A DNA stretch of 64,000 nt, from assembly GCA_022457155.1 (NCBI GenBank), contig JAJGOT010000759.1, forward strand, positions 211,995 through 275,994. Reading direction: 5' to 3'. The notes under the pieces were generated by a model, which was given only the letters and a program-made list of their open reading frames with translations, ran no database searches and was not told the DNA's origin. The position numbers were made by a program, and so were the translations under genes. Origin of the DNA: Cladopsammia gracilis (lineage: Eukaryota; Cnidaria; Anthozoa; Scleractinia; Dendrophylliidae). This document shows, piece by piece, positions 20,441 through 32,225 of this stretch. Position 1 is the first letter of the stretch; each line of letters opens with the position of its first letter.

Positions 20441-21179
20441 CTGAAGTAAGAAATGTGCTATTTCTTCCCAAAAGTGCGAGGAAATTAATCGGTTATTACA
20501 AATATTAATCTGCACTGTCCGATGTTTTGATTCATGCGAACGGCGTTAATAGCTGATTAATTACATTCTAATTGCAGCCGTTTATCGAATTTTATGGTGA
20601 TGTTATAATAGTCTTAAGCACGTGAATAAAGCGAGGCAAAATGGTCTTCGCTGGTAAAATTGACGAAGAAACTCGTGCCTTTGGGTGCATTGCACGAAAA
20701 TACAAAGGGTTAAGACTGAAGTAAATGATCGACGAATGATACGTTTGAAGGTCTTCAGAAAATCAGATTTTAAAAAGTCTGAAAAAGGGCCAATGTAACA
20801 AAGTCCACCACAAGAATGAGCGACCAGGCCGGCCAAGAAAGTTGAGTCCCCGTGTAGAGCGGCCATTCCTTCGACAGATTTTCTCTTTAAGGAAAGAAGA
20901 GGGGAATTTTACCGTAAAGCGAACAATGGAAGAGGCCGCCTTAAAAATTTACCAAAGTTTCTTGCAGACTGAGTACAACGCTGTAACACAGCGTGACACG
21001 CGCGCGTGACATATCAAATTACTGTCACTTGATGTGGCATTTACAACAAATTCTTATTCATTTCTCGCAAAATTCATGTATCAAACCCGAATTTAGAACA
21101 TGAAATATGTTCAATCTTTCATTCTGTTATAAAATCAGCCTTTAAAAGGGGAAATATGTGTCTATCTTTTGAAATTCCA

Positions 21180-21305
21180 CGCTTTACCACAATTAACCAC
21201 GATTTACCGATGGTAAACAATAGAACATTACTAAAGCAGTTTTTTATTTCAACATGGTAAAGCGTGGTAAAGCGTGGTAAATTGTGGTAAATCGTGGTTA
21301 TTCGA
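21180..21305. repeat. representative array-unit inverted repeat
   Basis: Left arm CCACGCTTTACCAC..CCACGATTTACC and right arm GGTAAAGCGTGG..GGTAAATCGTGG are complementary, with an ATGGTAAA-containing loop. The number of GGTAAA(N)CGTGG steps in the right arm varies between units (fewer in units 6, 9, 10 and 11). The same structure occurs in every unit, e.g. 19785-19907 and 30865-30906 plus 31642-31690. Its loop and right flank are where the two larger insertions entered. Confidence 0.7.
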
Positions 21306-21599
21306 GACATCTTCCACTGGACGAAAAAACGGATTTTCCTGTATAGCAAATGTGCAGCAAACGTATGGCAAATTCCACATTTGCTCACATTTGCTCAAAT
21401 TTACTTCAAGACAACGATCTGATTTTGCCCCAATTTTGCTATCATGGCAAAGCTGGTAAATTCCATATTTGCTTTAAATTTACTCCCATGCATAAAAATA
21501 GTGTAAAGTTTGTTTTTTTCTAGGCATTTGCCAGGGTAGCAAATACGATATCAAAAGTGACATTTTGTATGTACTTTGCCTGAAGTGGAAAATTTGATC

Positions 21600-22180
21600 A
21601 AAGTATCATTTTTGAACATAATTTGCCCAGGGTGGTAAATGTGTTCAAAGAATCATTTTTTCCACGGATTTGCTCAGGGTGGTAAATGTGTTCAAAGAAT
21701 TATTTTTCCACTTATTTGCTCAGGTGGTAAATGTGTTCAAAGAATCATTTTTCCACGTGTTTGCTCAGGGTGGTAAATGTGATCAAAGAATCATTTTTCC
21801 ACGTATTTGCTCAGGGTGGTAAATGTGTTCAAAGAATCATTTTTCCACTTATTTGCTCAGGTGGTAAATGTGTTCAAAGAATCATTTTTCCACGTATTTG
21901 CTCAGGGTGGTAAATATGTTCAAAGAATCATTTTTCCACGTGTTTGCTCAGGGAGATAATTGTGATCAAAGAATCATTTTTCCACGTGTTTGCTCAGGGT
22001 GGTAAAGGTGTTCAAAGAATCATTTTTCCACACGTAATTGCTCAGGGTGGTAAATGTGTTCAAAGAATCATTTTTCAACGTATTTGCCCAGGGTGGTAAA
22101 AGTGATCAAAGACTTCGGCATTTTCCACATATTTGCTCAGGGTGGTAAATGTGATCAAAGAATCATTTTTCCACTTTATG
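21600..22180. repeat. CACTA left subterminal repeats, ~46 bp period
   Basis: Twelve copies of a unit containing CAAAGAATCATTTTTCCAC followed by TTTGCTCAGGGTGGTAAATG, spaced 43-49 bp. They start about 290 bp inside the left terminus. Subterminal repeats in CACTA elements are binding sites for the element's TNPA-like protein; that role is by analogy. Confidence 0.88.
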
Positions 22181-22199
22181 CTCTAGAAATGGGATGAAA

Positions 22200-24191
22200 A
22201 AAAATATTTTCCCTAGGACAGTAAATGTGATCGGTGAGTCAGTTTTCGACATATATATTTGCTCAATTAATGTCTACACCACACTGCAGTAACAATAAAT
22301 TCAAGTCATAAATGAAATTACTTTAATTAATTCAATAACTATCTAACTAAACCAAATCACGTTGTCAACCGTATTTACAATGTCGAATCACGTTGAGAAT
22401 AGATCAACTACGAAATAATACACTGTTACAAAATAATTCTTTTACACGATTTAACTGGGTGGTAAAATGCTACATGTTACATGAGCTCAATTCAATCAGG
22501 AATCATTTCAACAGGTGCATACAAAAAGCCCTAAATACAGGTTATTCTTCAATTTGAACACACAATAAAAACTCTATTAGCCCCTGGGGCTTATGTAATT
22601 CGGGGGGCTTAAAAGAGAGGAGTTGGGAGGGGGAAGTTAAAAAAAACTGATCTGTGCACATATACTCAAAGGAGATTACTTTCTTCCTGGCATGCACTGC
22701 AAACAAACTACATGCGACCCACAAGCAGCTCTTTTTACAGGTACTCAGCAGCTCTTTTTTACCAGGTCAGTTGCTTGTATTGGAAACATTTGCTGAAGAA
22801 ATCCATGATATTCTCTAAATGTAGGCAGAGTTAATATAAGGCTTATTATTTTTCCAAACGGCAGATTGAATGTATGAAAGCCTTGTATTTCAGTTCAACC
22901 AGTGTTGTGTGGTGCAATCACTTATTTTACAGCTTTAGTTTATGTTATTGTGACCAAAATAGCATTTCAAACCATCCACAAATGCAAATAAATCGTCTCA
23001 TAAAAGACGTGCTGCATGTAGTCTGCAGATTCATTAACACTTCAATTCAATGCCGATAAATACAAATAGTTGCTGAAAAGCAGGTTTATTGATCCCAAGA
23101 ATCTGAAGATATTTCACGCATCTACACCACACGACACCAATCAAACTGAAATGTGAGGCTTATGATCGGTTTGCAAAGTTAACCAGACTTAAGAACAAAT
23201 TGCAAATATAACTGAAATGGAAGATATTATTTTTGATAATTGTGTTTGTTTGCGGTGCATGCATGCAAGATACTAAGTGCCTTGTTTATCTGCATACCTG
23301 TTTGATAATTATGTAATTGGAAGACTGCTACTTGGAAGCCAAAAAAAATTGGGGGGGGGGGGGGGGGTGCATAAAGGGCCTATCTTGATGAAAATGTAAT
23401 TTTGGGTGAATGATTGTTTGGATTTGCCTCACTTTTTGCATGTGGCCTTGAGAAACAAATACCCATGTTTTTTCTTTTTATCCCTGAGTTCTGTTGGCAT
23501 TTAGAAGATAAGTTCCATAGGATTCTTTCACTATAAAACGACATCTACTTATGACATCATATCTCATAACCTTGTCCAAACAAAAAGAAACCACAAAGCA
23601 GTATGGTGAAATGGGAATGTTTCTTGAGTAAAATGGAGTGCAAAAAACAAGGCTATTCCTAGTGAAACTGAAATAGAACCTATGAAAGTGTACACTGGCC
23701 TTTTATGCACCAAATCCCATAATTGTCGAAGGAGCAGGTCATGGAAAATTCATGCAAATGGAAGCTTAATGTACGTGTAGTCTGTAAAGTCAAACTTGTT
23801 TGCTCTGTAGACAATTTAGTCATCATTAATTTTACTGAGCTTTCTCAGGAACTCATTACCTGGAGCATGCGACTGCCATACTGCGCCTATGAAATGGCAT
23901 TTTTGCAAGATGGTTTATTTTTAGACTATAAGCCTTTCCCGCAAATTGGTTCTGGAATTGAAAGCCAATCACAAGAAATTGCATTGATAATAAACGTTTA
24001 CCGTAAATGTAATAAATAACTATGACAACTCGTCCACATAAGAATCAGAAAAAATTATTTTTGTGGGAAAGGGAAAAGATTATCTCAAAATTAACCTACT
24101 GGTAAAAATGCCATTGCACAAATTTATGGCATTTGTATGCCCCTAGTAATGGGCTCCTGGCTTTCTAGAGTTTGAACACCAATAAACCAAA
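22200..24191. other. CACTA interior without recognised gene
   Basis: A+T-rich DNA with a poly-G tract at about 23347-23367. Short frames on both strands show no domain. I could not find exons of the 24.6-28.7 kb gene here. Confidence 0.35.
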
Positions 24192-24558
24192 CCTGTGTTT
24201 GTGTAGGAGACTGTGCTTTTAAATGGCTGTGTCAGTTATGAATAATATTTAGCTGTTCAAAATGCAATATCAATTAGCACTTTTTAAAGATTACAATAAA
24301 ACAAAAACACTCAAAAACATGAATACTTTGTTGTTATGTGTTTGTTTTGTTGATTTAAAGTTTGCAACAGCGGTTTTAGAAACTTGAAGTTTGACAGAGT
24401 GAAAGTCAAACTTCAAAGTTTTAAACATTGTATTCATGTGTTTGAGTGTTTTTGTTTCATGATTTTAACCATTAAAAAAGCACTAAATGTTACATTTAGA
24501 AATTGAATTCATAACCGACACAGCCATTTAAAAACACAGTCCCCCACACAAACACAGG
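24192..24558. repeat. imperfect palindrome of about 370 bp
   Basis: Outer arms CCTGTGTTTGTG..GACTGTG.TTTTAAATGGCTGTGTC and the complementary sequence at 24500-24558 pair well. Inner parts (AAAAACACTCAAA at 24306 and TTTGAGTGTTTTTG at 24442) also pair, and AACTTCAA/TTGAAGTT pairs at the centre. It lies inside the CACTA-like element, just downstream of its decayed gene. It could be a nested MITE. Confidence 0.75.
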
Positions 24559-24621
24559 ATAGAGATGCTCCTGTGAAACAATGATTAAACTGGTTTGCAT
24601 TCTATTTCATGACCCAGTTCC

Positions 24622-27600
24622 TTAACTGAGGAGTGCTGACAATGCAAAGTCAGGGGCATCTTCTGGTTTCTCCCAGGTTGATGATGGCCCTTGACTCGTT
24701 TCAAAAGCCATGTTTGCATGGTCCCCCTATACTTCTTCGGCACTTAGTTATACGGTCAAGGCTCTTCATCAAATCATCAAGTTCTGTGCTCCTACAAGGG
24801 AGGGGTCTGACACACATGTTTCTACTGTTTGTTTTCTACATCTAAACCCGATGTGCTGCCATTGGTTTCACCCTCAGGCTCCGAAATGGACTCCCCAGAT
24901 GACATATAGTCCATCGTCAGGCAGACGTTATATTTTTCTTTATCTTCTTGTTGCATCGATGTCCATTCCTTTAATGCTTTTACCCGCTTAATTCATTTCT
25001 GTAAAAGATGAAAATCTAGAATTAACTAAGCACAAATAAGTAACTGAACAATGAAATTACAGTGTTACTGTGAAACCCACAACCCAAGACGATGAATGAA
25101 TATATTGCACAACAATTTATGAGCCATTACTCATAAGGTTGTTTTTACTTCTAGATAAATGTGTATAACAGGGTGCATATAAAAATCAGTTTTTACAACT
25201 ACAAAGGTCTTTCTTGCTAGTCCAAATTAAAAAAAAAATTTTGGGTAAGAGAGCAAGGGAGGCTGATCTACATGTGTATGTACAATGTAGTGATTAATAA
25301 TTTTACCTTAGACTGTAAAGGGATGGTTGAAAATGATTACAAGGTTGTGATATTGATTTATCATTAAAATAATATATGTTTATTTTTTTTGTTGCATTGC
25401 AGCAGTCCATACTACTAAATCCTTGAATTTGATTGGTTAAGGACACACTCTCTAGAGGTCCTGATATTCCCATCTGGACCCCATATACAGACTGTTCCGA
25501 ATTTTTAGAATGTACAGCTACAAAATTTTTGTACCTAAAATGTAAAACACTTAACAATGTAAAAAGAAATATTATTAAGCAATAATGACTTCGGTTTTAC
25601 TGTTAGAGTTCACATTTCTGCCAGACATATGGCTTTCACAAGTATGTACAAATTAAACCAATATTCCCACAGAGAAAAAATTCTTATGTTACTTGCTGGC
25701 CTACAGTGTAGGTCGGGCCATATTGGGAAAAAACTGCCCTTGGGTCCAGTTTTTCCCAGTACAGACCTCCCGGCCAGCAAATCCTATATGACACAGTAGG
25801 TAATATTAATTTACCCATTTCAAAATAAAAATGTTTGAGGACAAACCGGCAATGTATAACTGGAGTGTTCACAGTAATAAAAATTGTGTTTACTGCAAGC
25901 ATTAAACATCTTTTGCTTACCGTATTCTTTCTACTTCTCTTCCACGGCTCCTGCAACACTAATACTTCTGCTTCTTTTTGTCAACATTTTGCTGCTGCCT
26001 CATTTTGGTACGCAAATGGACTCGCATCACAGCTGTTTGAAATGGAAAAGTGTTAGAACATGTTAGTTACATGCATTGTACACTGTAGTTCAATTTTCAT
26101 TTTCCTGTGTTTTTATTTTCATTCATTACCATATATATTGTATATTAACAAAGAAATAATATTATTATTATTTATTGTATTATTATTAGAAATCCAGCAA
26201 GGAAGAGATTTAAAATGCATGTCAAATTCAACTGTATGTACATGCATACACTGTATGTTATCACTGCACTATTGAAAAATCAAACCCTAAAACTGTTGGC
26301 ACTACTCAATTATGGACATGGACATTTCACTCTTAATTTATAACATATTGTTGTAAGTTGATGCACATGATACAAGGTCTGACAAAAGTGCCATCACTCA
26401 TGGAATGTTACCTCAAAGCATGTTTACCACATGATCAAGGACCACATACATGTACATTTAGTGTCCTAAAGCAGTTGGCACAGCTAAACTATGAACATGG
26501 CAATTTCAAGGCAAAATCACTCTTTATTTGGAACAATATGTGGTCCTTCATTACAGTACAGTCATGCCTTGAGGTCTAACAAGGCTATTGTCGCTTTCAG
26601 AATCTACTAGAACTAAGATCTCACAAAATCAAACCTAAAAACAGCCGACACAGAGCAATTATAATCATGGCAATTTCAGGGGGCAAACAACTCGATTTTT
26701 TAGGACAGTGTGGTCACTCGTCATGGTACACATGCTTCAAGATCTGACTAAACTGCCGTCACTCACAGAATGTACCAGAGCTAAGATCTCACAAAGTCAA
26801 ACCCAAAAACAGCCAACACAGTGCAATTATAATCATGGTAATTTCAAGGCCAAACAACACAGTGCAATTATAATCATGGCAATTTCAGGGGGCAAACAAC
26901 TCTCAATTTTTTAGGACAATGTGGTCACTCGTCATGGTACACATGCTTCAAGATCTGACTAAACTGCCGTCACTCACAGAATGTACCAGAGCTAAGATCT
27001 CACAAATTCAAACCCAAAAACAGCCAACACAGTGCAATTATAATCATGGTAATTTCAAGGCCAAACAACACAGTGCAATTAAATGTATAATCATGGCAAT
27101 TTCAGGGGGCAAACAACTCTCAATTTTTTAGGACAATGTGGTCACTCGTCATGGTACACATGCTTCAAGATCTGACTAAACTGCCGTCACTCACAGAATG
27201 TACCAGAGCTAAGACCTCACAAATTCAAACCCAAAAACAGCCAACACAGTGCAATTATAATCATGGTAATTTCAAGGCCAAACAACACAGTGCAATTATA
27301 ATCATGGCAATTTCAGGGGGGCAAACAACTCTCAATTTTTTAGGACAATGTGGTCACTAGTCATGGTACACATGCTTCAAGATCTGACTAAACTGCCGTC
27401 ACTCACAGAATGTACCAGTGCTAATATCTCACAAAATCAAACCCAAAAACAGCCAACACAGTGCAATTATAATCATGGTAATTTCAAGGCCAAACAACTC
27501 TTAACTTTTTAGGACAATGTGGTCATTCAGTATGGTGCGCATGCTTCAAGATCTGACAAAATTATAACTGCCATCACTCACAGAATGTACCAGACCTACA

Positions 27601-28723
27601 TGTAAGATTTTACAAAATCAAACCTAAAAACAGCCGACACAGTGCAATTATAATCATGGCAATTTCAAGGCCAAACAACTGTTAATCTTTTAGGACAATT
27701 GTGATCACTCGTCATGGTGCACATGCTTCAAGATTCGACAAAACTCCCATCACTCACATAATGTACCAGAATTAAGATATCACAAAATCAAACACTTATT
27801 AAAACAGTTGACACAGCTCAATCATGGCAATTTCAAGACAAAATCACTTTTAATTTGGAACAATATGTGTTCTTCTAGCAAGACTTTTGTCACTTTCAGA
27901 CTCTACCAGAACTAAGACCTCACAAAATCAAACCCAAAAACAGCTGACACAGTGCAATTATAATCATGGCAATTTCAAGGCCAAACAACTCTCAATTTTT
28001 TAGAACAATTATGGTCACTCCATCCATGATGGCTTTATTGACAATTTTGTTAGATGGATCAGAGAAGCTACAATGTGTAGAAAATAATAATCATTACAAT
28101 CTTAAAGGACTGGAGTTGAATCATTTTACTCTTTGGTCACTCAATGGAATTATCGTCCTATACTTGACAGTTGACTCCATTTTAAGAGAAGATTATTTTG
28201 GTTTAAAACTGTCTGAAATGTTTGGGTTTGAATTTTTCTTTAGTTTAAAAATTTTCAAAGCAAAAAAGAATGTTGAACCACATACATATACAGTTAAATT
28301 AAATAACACTTGTTATTTGAAAACTATATCAGCAAGAAGACTTACCGACAACACTTTTGGCAATCGCTTGCTTTTTCGTGGTCTTTCCCGCTCTTTTTCG
28401 GCCGCTTCTTTTTCTAGCCGTTCGGCCGTATTATACGTCTGCCTTTCTAAATAGGCTTCTTGCTTGGACATACAGCTCAGCTGTAAAATCATCACCACTA
28501 GCATCTTCTCGATTGATCGCTGAGGCCAGGTCGAGACCTTCTTTCAGTGTCTAGCGGAGAGCTTGGAGTCAGGGGAATCAGGAATCAGGGAAGGCGAAGA
28601 AAACGGATAACAGTCTGCACTCGTACTGCCAGGAGAACATTCCGAATATCCAGACCTACTAGCTGCCCTAGTTTCCCTTTCTGGCGTGGATTCTTCAACC
28701 GAACTTTGTGGCGCCAAAACCAT
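24622..28723 (-). pseudogene. decayed multi-exon gene inside the CACTA-like element
   Basis: Minus-strand stretches with coding character and splice-like borders lie in consistent order. Exon-like 28723-28346 opens with an ATG (MVLAPQSSVEESTPERE), has a Lys/Glu-rich part (AERLEKEAAEKERERPRKSK) and ends at GTAAGT. A second is at 26032-25921 (acceptor TTTCAAACAG, donor GTAAGC). A third, weaker one starts at 25534. A last one at 24999-24622 contains KALKEWTSMQQEDKEKYNVC, MDYMSSGESISEPEGE and a Trp/Lys-rich end, closing at TAA 24624. In-frame stops (for example after DVENKQ) and frameshifts show decay. It may be the accessory DNA-binding gene (TNPA-like) of the transposon, by position only. No catalytic domain is seen. 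Confidence 0.45.
26340..28010. repeat. 210-217 bp tandem repeats inside the CACTA-like element
   Basis: At least five clear and several weaker copies of a unit containing CATGCTTCAAGATCTGAC, CTCACAGAATGTACCAG and CAATTATAATCATGGCAATT. The three central copies (26719-27360) are nearly identical, and short frames repeat only because of this. The block falls inside the putative first intron of the decayed gene. Confidence 0.88.
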
Positions 28724-29608
28724 CGCGCGGTCGAATTTACCGAATAAAAACTCCCAGGGTTGCGTCCAGTCGAAGATTGTTGTCTTTGGGGCTCTTGTGC
28801 TCGCTAGGTTTTTGGTGCTTGGCGTCCCAGAATGATCGAAGCGAATTTATTCAAACGTCGCAGAACGGAAAGAACGAAAATATCGACCGCGTGAATTCAA
28901 ATCCACCAGGGAAGAATAGAAAGCTCTTTTGCTGTCAACAGCTCAAACCTGAGCCAATACAAGGCTAAAATATTATTAGCATTCTTCCCAATTGGCTCCA
29001 ACTGGAAAGGTGTCGATTGACATGAACCAAATGCGAGAGAGAGTCTGGGAGTCTTCGTTGAAAATGGTCAGCGTCGTTCTTTGTTACGTGGTGTATGGGG
29101 ACATATAGTGTACCGCCTTGCAAAGTTACGTATTTGCTCCTTATCAAATGTGAGCAAAATTAAAGTAATCGTTTTTGTTTGACATCAATGCAAATTAATA
29201 GCAAATATAAAACAGCTTCGCTTATTTTGCAAATAAGAGTAAATTAAACGCAAATGTACTGATTTGTCCCGTAAGTAAATGTTAGGAAACAGATCAGTGT
29301 AAACAAATTGTTTTGCACCGCATTTGCCTGGATTTCCAACACCAGTAAACGTGATATTTTTGCGCAGGAAGCAAATGTTTGGCAATTGTATGTGAAAGTT
29401 AGAAATTTGCCTCGGTAGCAAAAGTGAGGCAAATTTGATGCAAATATCAACATTTACGTCACATTTGCACGTGAATTCAACCGGAACAAATATTTATGTT
29501 CACGTTAAGTTTACACCAAGCGCAAATTCGGTTCAAATTTGGAGCCCCAAATTTGCTACATATTTGCTCAACTTGCAAACCTGAGTAAATCCATTTTTTC
29601 GTCCAGTG
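28724..29608. repeat. CACTA right end and subterminal region
   Basis: No gene beyond the ATG at 28723. From about 29120 to the end, AAATTTGC/GCAAAT words recur in both orientations, matching words at the left end (AGCAAATGTG, TTTGCTCAAAT). This is the right subterminal region of the element. Confidence 0.6.
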
Positions 29609-30131
29609 TTCTTTACTACTTTCTTGTTTAAGGAAATTTTGCACAAGAAGACATTTATTTTGCTGTTATTGCGAAAGTTCAACATGAAACCGAAAGATCT
29701 TCAAAAGAACCGTCATCATTTCAGTTTCCTTTCCGTTAAGCAAGCCGTTCCGTAATAAACACAATGGTGTTCTTGCCACTTGCAAAAAAGAGAAGGAATT
29801 CGCAAGTCCATGTTATATTTTATCTTGTTTGAAAAATGCTAATAAATTCAGTTACATGCAACCGGCAACTAAGCAACACATCTGCTACGCATATACCATA
29901 TAGTTACGTATCTGTTTCTCGCTTTGACATTAGTGAGGCTCTTGACGCATTTGCGTGTTTTACTTATAACACAGCGAATTTCATTTCTACAAATAATCGT
30001 CAAATTTGGTCATCTATGAAAGTCTGTTGTGTGATATAGCAGAAAGTCCCCAAAATAATAATTTAAGCAAGAGACAGCGCCCTTGCCTTACCATGAATGT
30101 CTAAATAACAATTTTTGTATATCGGACATGT

Positions 30132-32225
30132 CTGAAGTAAGAAATGTGCTATTTCTTCCCAAAAGTGCGAGGAAATTAATCGGTTATTACAAATATTAAT
30201 CTGCACTGTCCGATGTTTTGATTCATGCGAACGGCGTTAATAGCTGATTAATTACATTCTAATTGCAGCCGTTTATCGAATTTTATGGTGATGTTATAAT
30301 AGTCTTAAGCACGTGAATAAAGCGAGGCAAAATGGTCTTCGCTGGTAAAATTGACGAAGAAACTCGTGCCTTTGGGTGCATTGCACGAAAATACAAAGGG
30401 TTAAGACTGAAGTAAATGATCGACGAATGATACGTTTGAAGGTCTTCAGAAAATCAGATTTTAAAAAGTCTGAAAAAGGGCCAATGTAACAAAGTCCACC
30501 ACAAGAATGAGCGACCAGGCCGGCCAAGAAAGTTGAGTCCCCGTGTAGAGCGGCCATTCCTTCGACAGATTTTCTCTTTAAGGAAAGAAGAGGGGAATTT
30601 TACCGTAAAGCGAACAATGGAAGAGGCCGCCTTAAAAATTTACCAAAGTTTCTTGCAGACTGAGTACAACGCTGTAACACAGCGTGACACGCGCGCGTGA
30701 CATATCAAATTACTGTCACTTGATGTGGCATTTACAACAAATTCTTATTCATTTCTCGCAAAATTCATGTATCAAACCCGAATTTAGAACATGAAATATG
30801 TTCAATCTTTCATTCTGTTATAAAATCAGCCTTTAAAAGGGGAAATATGTGTCTATCTTTTGAAATTCCACGCTTTACCACAATTAACCACGATTTACCA
30901 TGGTAAACAATAGAACATTACTAAAGCAGTTTTTTATTAACTGGCTCGCCGCTCTGCGGCGAGTCAGTTCTTAAAATACCCTTTTTTTTTCTGTCGTGTC
31001 ACCTGCCCCGGGAATCGGTTTTGCTGCGGCCAACACCGTACCTAGTTTACTTCCGGTTTTCAGAAATGGCGTAATCAGTGATGTCGGCAACTATAATTCA
31101 AATATTTACCGTTCTAATTTCGACGGAATTGTTAAAAATTAAATCTCTGTGATTTTCGGATGCGATCTATTTCTGGTAAAAGGAAAGCGAGTTGAATTTT
31201 TCTAACCAAGTCATCGTTGAATAAAACACGTCCCGGCAGGTTCTCAAGCATTACTCCGTGGAGTCACGTTCAAATTCCGAACATCTCGTATTTATGTCAC
31301 GCTATTTGATCGATCATGTTGATATTGTTAATTTATTCGAAACCCCGTCACCGATTCTCCAAAATGCCTGTGTTAAAACAATCCTGATTCCTTGTAGTAG
31401 GTGGTTCCAAGGATTTAAAGCGAAAATAACAATACAAAGTTCAAAGAAAAAGATATAGACCTGAAATTGTAGCCTCCTTGAAGCAGAGTGCGGAATGTAA
31501 AGCGGCCTGTGGAATGTAAATGTGGACTGGTCTGTGCATATTAATAGACTCTAGATTGTATATTGTGGACTCTAAAATGAAAACCGGGTGGAAAATGAGA
31601 CCAAACAAGCCAGTTTCGAAGCCCAACGGGCTCCTTGTTTCAACATGGTAAAGCGTGGTAAAGCGTGGTAAATTGTGGTAAATCGTGGTTATTCGAGACA
31701 TCTTCTTTACTACTTTCTTGTTTAAGGAAATTTTGCACAAGAAGACATTTATTTTGCTGTTATTGCGAAAGTTCAACATGAAACCGAAAGATCTTCAAAA
31801 GAACCGTCATCATTTCAGTTTCCTTTCCGTTAAGCAAGCCGTTCCGTAATAAACACAATGGTGTTCTTGCCACTTGCAAAAAAGAGAAGGAATTCGCAAG
31901 TCCATGTTATATTTTATCTTGTTTGAAAAATGCTAATAAATTCAGTTACATGCAACCGGCAACTAAGCAACACATCTGCTACGCATATACCATATAGTTA
32001 CGTATCTGTTTCTCGCTTTGACATTAGTGAGGCTCTTGACGCATTTGCGTGTTTTACTTATAACACAGCGAATTTCATTTCTACAAATAATCGTCAAATT
32101 TGGTCATCTATGAAAGTCTGTTGTGTGATATAGCAGAAAGTCCCCAAAATAATAATTTAAGCAAGAGACAGCGCCCTTGCCTTACCATGAATGTCTAAAT
32201 AACAATTTTTGTATATCGGACATGT
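30132..32225. repeat. array unit 3, with 699-bp insertion
   Basis: Main type, 1395 bp without the insertion at 30939-31637. Ends with ACATGT. Confidence 0.88.
30939..31637. mobile_element. 0.7-kb insertion with terminal hairpins, copy A
   Basis: The insertion lies between ATT and T in the loop of the unit's inverted repeat. Its left end is a hairpin (AACTG-CTCGCCGC/GCGGCGAG-CAGTT). Its right end carries a smaller one (AGCCC AAC GGGCT) followed by CCTTG. No terminal inverted repeat links the two ends and no clear target duplication is seen. The hairpins and T/T insertion recall Helitron/Helentron-type elements, but the CTRR end is missing, so the class is open. No coding capacity recognised. 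Confidence 0.7.

Larger units (their letters stand above)
21315..29608. mobile_element. CACTA (EnSpm)-like DNA transposon, 8294 bp
   Basis: The termini are CACTGGACGAAAAAA and its inverted complement TTTTTTCGTCCAGTG. The insertion duplicated TTC (21312-21314 and 29609-29611), as shown by comparison with the uninterrupted array units. A CACTG end and 3-bp duplication fit the CACTA/EnSpm superfamily. Subterminal regions are full of short repeats (left 21600-22180; right about 29120-29600 with AGCAAATxTG motifs), as usual for CACTA elements. Inside are a 210-217 bp tandem repeat, a 370-bp palindrome and a decayed multi-exon minus-strand gene. No TNPD-type transposase was recognised, so it is probably non-autonomous. 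It entered after the array had formed, because only one unit carries it. Confidence 0.85.
20441..30131. repeat. array unit 2, split by the CACTA-like element
   Basis: Main type, about 1394 bp once the 8294-bp insertion (21315-29608) and its 3-bp duplication are removed. The unit resumes exactly after the insertion and ends with ACATGT. Confidence 0.88.

Noticed and set aside
21600..22180. CRISPR-like look of the regularly spaced repeats
   Set aside because: The whole 46-bp period is conserved, so there are no unique spacers, there are no cas genes, and the repeats lie in the subterminal region of a eukaryotic transposon.
26719..27360. Three similar plus-strand frames (MWSLVMVHMLQDL...) as a repeat protein
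   Set aside because: They simply follow the 217-bp DNA repeat and end at different places; no coding signature across units.
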